DNA of 8,532 bases from an uncultured Sphingomonas sp. (lineage in GTDB: Bacteria > Pseudomonadota > Alphaproteobacteria > Sphingomonadales > Sphingomonadaceae), in the NCBI GenBank assembly GCA_934555855.1, contig CAKTFL010000073.1, positions 1-8,532 on the forward strand, read 5' to 3'. Positions within the stretch are counted from its first letter, which is position 1. Each line of letters starts with the position of its first letter. Below are positions 6,565-8,532 of the stretch, piece by piece. Below the pieces are notes generated by a model, which did not search any database, was not told where the DNA came from, and saw only the letters and a program-made list of their open reading frames with translations. Position numbers and translations under genes: made by a program.

Positions 6565-6590
6565 GTGCCGCCCGTGCCCCTGGGCGGCAC
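6565..6590 (+). terminator. Strong GC hairpin between kinase and c-di-GMP genes
   Basis: Arms GTGCCGCCC (6565-6573) and GGGCGGCAC (6582-6590) form a perfect nine-pair stem with an eight-base loop. It starts 38 bases after the kinase stop and ends 23 bases before the next start codon. There is no T-tract, so it is either a terminator without one or a leader structure for the GGDEF-EAL gene. It suggests the sugar operon ends or is attenuated here. Confidence 0.45.
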
Positions 6591-6613
6591 GCTCGCTCGC
6601 AAGGAACCAAGTA

Positions 6614-8407
6614 ATGCGCGTCCTGATCGTGGACCATGAGGTGCCGATCCATGACCATTATCGCCGCGCCCTGGTACTGCCGGAGGGCGGTCGCTTCCTC
6701 CTGACCCACTGCCGTTGCGTTCACGCCGCGCGGAAGGAAGTCGAGCGCGCCCTTGCCGACGGCCTGCCGTTCGCGGTCGCTTTCATCGATCCCGCTGCGT
6801 CGTCGGACGGCGAGGTGGTCGGTCGAATCCGGGCGCTCGACCCGGACCTGCACCTCGTGATCGTCAGCGCGGACAAAGGCGCGTTCCGGATCGTCGCAGC
6901 CTCAGCCGGGCCGGCGGACAAGCTCTTGTACCTCGCCAAACCCGTCGCCAGCGCCGAAGTCCGTCAGGCGGCGGTCGCGCTGACAGCGCGGTGGACGCAT
7001 GATCGCGCCTCCGTGGCGACCCGTGCGGAGCTTCTCGCCAAGGTCGTTCAGCTGGAGGAGCAAGCAGCAGAACTGGCAGCCAACGAGAGCCGGGCGATGC
7101 ACATGGCCATGCACGATGCCCTGACCGACGCGCCGAACCGCGCTGCGTTTCAGCGCGCGCTGAGCGATCGGGTGAAGCGCGACGGCCTGTTCGCGGCGGT
7201 GATGATCGACTTGGATCGGTTCAAGCGTATTAACGACACGTTGGGGCACCTGACCGGCGACGCCCTGATTCGGGAGATCTGCGGTATCCTTCTTCGCACT
7301 GCTCCGGCCGGTGCGATGGTGGCGCGGCTGGGCGGTGACGAGTTCGGCATCCTGTTCGATACGGGCTCGGCCGTCAGCGCCACCTCCGCCTGCGAGCGCA
7401 TGATCGCCGCCTGTTCGACCAGCATGACGGTGTTCGGCCATCAGGTTCAGGGCGGCGCGTCGGCCGGCTTGGTCGTCATCGGCGGCGGTGGCGATAAAGA
7501 CCCCGTGGAGGTGCTGCGCCGCGCGGATCTGGCGCTGTACGATGCAAAGCGCGCGGGAAAGGGTATGGCCCGGCTGTTCGACGACAGCATGGACGAGGGC
7601 GTTCGCTTCCGCCGCGAGATCGAGGGCCGGCTGGGCCAGGCCATCCGGGGGCGCGAGCTGAGCCTCGCATACCAGCCGATCGTGACGCGCGACACGCTGG
7701 ACATTGTCGGCTTTGAGGCGCTGACCCGCTGGGACGGCGGGGAGTTCGGTGCGATCAGTCCTTCGATCTTCATGTCCGTGGCGGAGGAAACGGACATGAT
7801 CCACGAACTGGGCGAGTGGGTGCTGGGGACCGCGCTGGCCGAGCTGGCGACATGGCCTGGCCACTATGTCTCGGTCAATTTCAGCCGTCGTCAGTTCCAC
7901 CGGCCAGGCCTGGTCGATCATCTCCGGCAGGCTGTGGAGCGCGCCGGCGTCCCGCCTGCACGCCTGCAGATCGAAATTACCGAAGCGGCCATCTTCGACG
8001 ACGCCATCCAGGCAACCGAAACGCTTTCACGGCTCAAGGCGCTCGGTTTCCGCATCGCGCTGGACGATTTTGGTACGGGCTATTCCAGCCTCCACAACAT
8101 CCGTACCTTCGCGCTGGACAGCCTGAAGATCGACAGGAGCTTCATTGACGGCATGGGACGGGAGCGGGAAGCGGCCGCGATCGTCCATTCGATTATCCAT
8201 CTCGGACGGGCGCTGGGGCTGGGCGTTATCGCGGAAGGGGTGGAAAGCGAGGCGCAGGTTCAGGCGCTGCGTATCGCCGGCGCCAGTCACCTCCAGGGGT
8301 TTTTCTTCTCACCCCCCGTCAGCGCGGATCGCGCGCGTGAGATGGCGGGACGGCCGGCGCCTTATGACAGCGACGCCGCCGACGACACCGCCACCCGGAT
8401 ACGCTGA
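6614..8407 (+). CDS. Response-regulator-like REC-GGDEF-EAL cyclic-di-GMP protein
   Basis: A 597-residue soluble signalling protein with no transmembrane segment. Residues 1-125 look like a divergent receiver domain: Asp7, a likely phosphoacceptor Asp59, Ser85 and Lys109 are present, but the second acidic residue of the usual VDD is His8. A helical linker, probably coiled coil, spans about 138-168. The GGDEF domain (about 168-325) has HDALTDAPNR, DLDRFKRIND (199-208) and an intact GGDEF at 240-244. The RxxD inhibitory site expected just before it is absent. The EAL domain (about 335-580) keeps EAL (368-370), Asn422, Glu454, Asp484-Asp485 in DDFGTGYSSL, Lys505, Glu541 and Gln561, so c-di-GMP hydrolysis looks possible. 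ATG 6614 is chosen because AAGGA at 6601-6605 precedes it and the receiver strand VLIVD begins at once. The open frame extends far upstream but only as an out-of-frame shadow of the kinase gene. Confidence 0.95.
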   Translation: MRVLIVDHEVPIHDHYRRALVLPEGGRFLLTHCRCVHAARKEVERALADGLPFAVAFIDPAASSDGEVVGRIRALDPDLHLVIVSADKGAFRIVAASAGPADKLLYLAKPVASAEVRQAAVALTARWTHDRASVATRAELLAKVVQLEEQAAELAANESRAMHMAMHDALTDAPNRAAFQRALSDRVKRDGLFAAVMIDLDRFKRINDTLGHLTGDALIREICGILLRTAPAGAMVARLGGDEFGILFDTGSAVSATSACERMIAACSTSMTVFGHQVQGGASAGLVVIGGGGDKDPVEVLRRADLALYDAKRAGKGMARLFDDSMDEGVRFRREIEGRLGQAIRGRELSLAYQPIVTRDTLDIVGFEALTRWDGGEFGAISPSIFMSVAEETDMIHELGEWVLGTALAELATWPGHYVSVNFSRRQFHRPGLVDHLRQAVERAGVPPARLQIEITEAAIFDDAIQATETLSRLKALGFRIALDDFGTGYSSLHNIRTFALDSLKIDRSFIDGMGREREAAAIVHSIIHLGRALGLGVIAEGVESEAQVQALRIAGASHLQGFFFSPPVSADRAREMAGRPAPYDSDAADDTATRIR

Positions 8408-8420
8408 TCAGGTTGGCGAC

Positions 8421-8467
8421 GCCCGGCGCCGCGCAGGCCGGCACCCAGGCCGGCCGGGCTATTTCTT
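8421..8467. terminator. Hairpin between converging genes, probable terminator
   Basis: Outer arms GCCCGGC (8421-8427) and GCCGGGC (8453-8459) can pair. Alternatively, inner arms GGCCGG (8436-8441) and CCGGCC (8450-8455) can pair around an eight-base loop. TATTTCTTC follows on the plus strand, a modest T-rich tail. The position, between the stop of the GGDEF-EAL gene and the stop of the opposing gene, fits a terminator for the rightward transcript. The 3' arm overlaps the last codon of the minus-strand gene. Confidence 0.45.
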
Positions 8468-8532
8468 CACCAGCCCGATCTCGACCAGCCGCTGGTGCAG
8501 GTAATCGTGCGCGGTGATCGGGGACGGGTAGC
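8459..8532 (-). CDS. C-terminal end of an unidentified protein (5' end outside window)
   Basis: Reading the minus strand from the right edge gives an open frame of 24 codons ending at a TAG whose complement is at 8459-8461. The visible C-terminus ends in HQRLVEIGLVKK, an amphipathic helix-like tail that looks like real protein. It converges on the c-di-GMP gene, with about 50 bases between the two stops and a hairpin in that gap. The fragment is too short to name a family. It could still be chance coding, since high-GC DNA gives many open frames. Confidence 0.5.
   Translation of the reverse strand, partial: YPSPITAHDYLHQRLVEIGLVKK

Noticed and set aside
5765..6613. A 283-codon upstream extension of the GGDEF-EAL frame
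   Set aside because: It overlaps the ROK kinase gene out of frame, gives Arg/Gly-rich sequence with no domain, and a good start with AAGGA spacing exists at 6614 where the receiver domain begins.

Overview
The window is high-GC DNA with compact, mostly same-strand genes. The protein style (a UDP-glucose dehydrogenase, two short-chain-fold sugar-nucleotide enzymes, a ROK fructokinase and a GGDEF-EAL protein) suggests an alphaproteobacterium, most likely a sphingomonad. That assignment is an impression from protein style and composition, not a search result.

Layout. Positions 1-459 hold the 3' part of a UDP-glucuronate 4-epimerase-like gene (codons 175-326). It is followed by a 199-base leader and a complete UDP-glucose 6-dehydrogenase gene (ugd, 659-1960). 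The same block then starts again: a full epimerase gene (1957-2937), the same 199-base leader and a second ugd (3137-4438). Positions 1-1961 and 2479-4439 appear identical base for base, including non-coding DNA, so this is a direct tandem duplication with a 2478-bp period. After a hairpin-rich 159-base gap come a UDP-glucuronate decarboxylase (UDP-xylose synthase, 4598-5566) and a ROK-family fructokinase (5610-6527). Next is a REC-GGDEF-EAL cyclic-di-GMP protein (6614-8407). The last bases carry the C-terminal end of an unidentified gene on the minus strand (8459-8532).

How the genes fit together. Ugd oxidises UDP-glucose to UDP-glucuronate. The epimerase would convert that to UDP-galacturonate, and the decarboxylase would convert it to UDP-xylose. 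Together they form a branched supply of acidic and pentose sugar nucleotides for exopolysaccharide, capsule or LPS. No glycosyltransferase or export gene is in view. The fructokinase could feed hexose phosphate into the same pool. The c-di-GMP protein may connect the locus to biofilm or polysaccharide control, but this rests on adjacency alone.

The main point of interest is the tandem duplication. Its internal junction fuses the stop codon of the first ugd to a TTG start of the second epimerase in a 4-base overlap (TTGA), with no nearby ribosome binding site. Under a simple duplication model this overlap was created by the event itself, probably at a few bases of microhomology, giving two epimerase genes with different translation signals. 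An assembly artefact must be excluded first, because the window opens inside the repeat. I saw no CRISPR, tRNA, rRNA, insertion sequence or clearly new kind of system.
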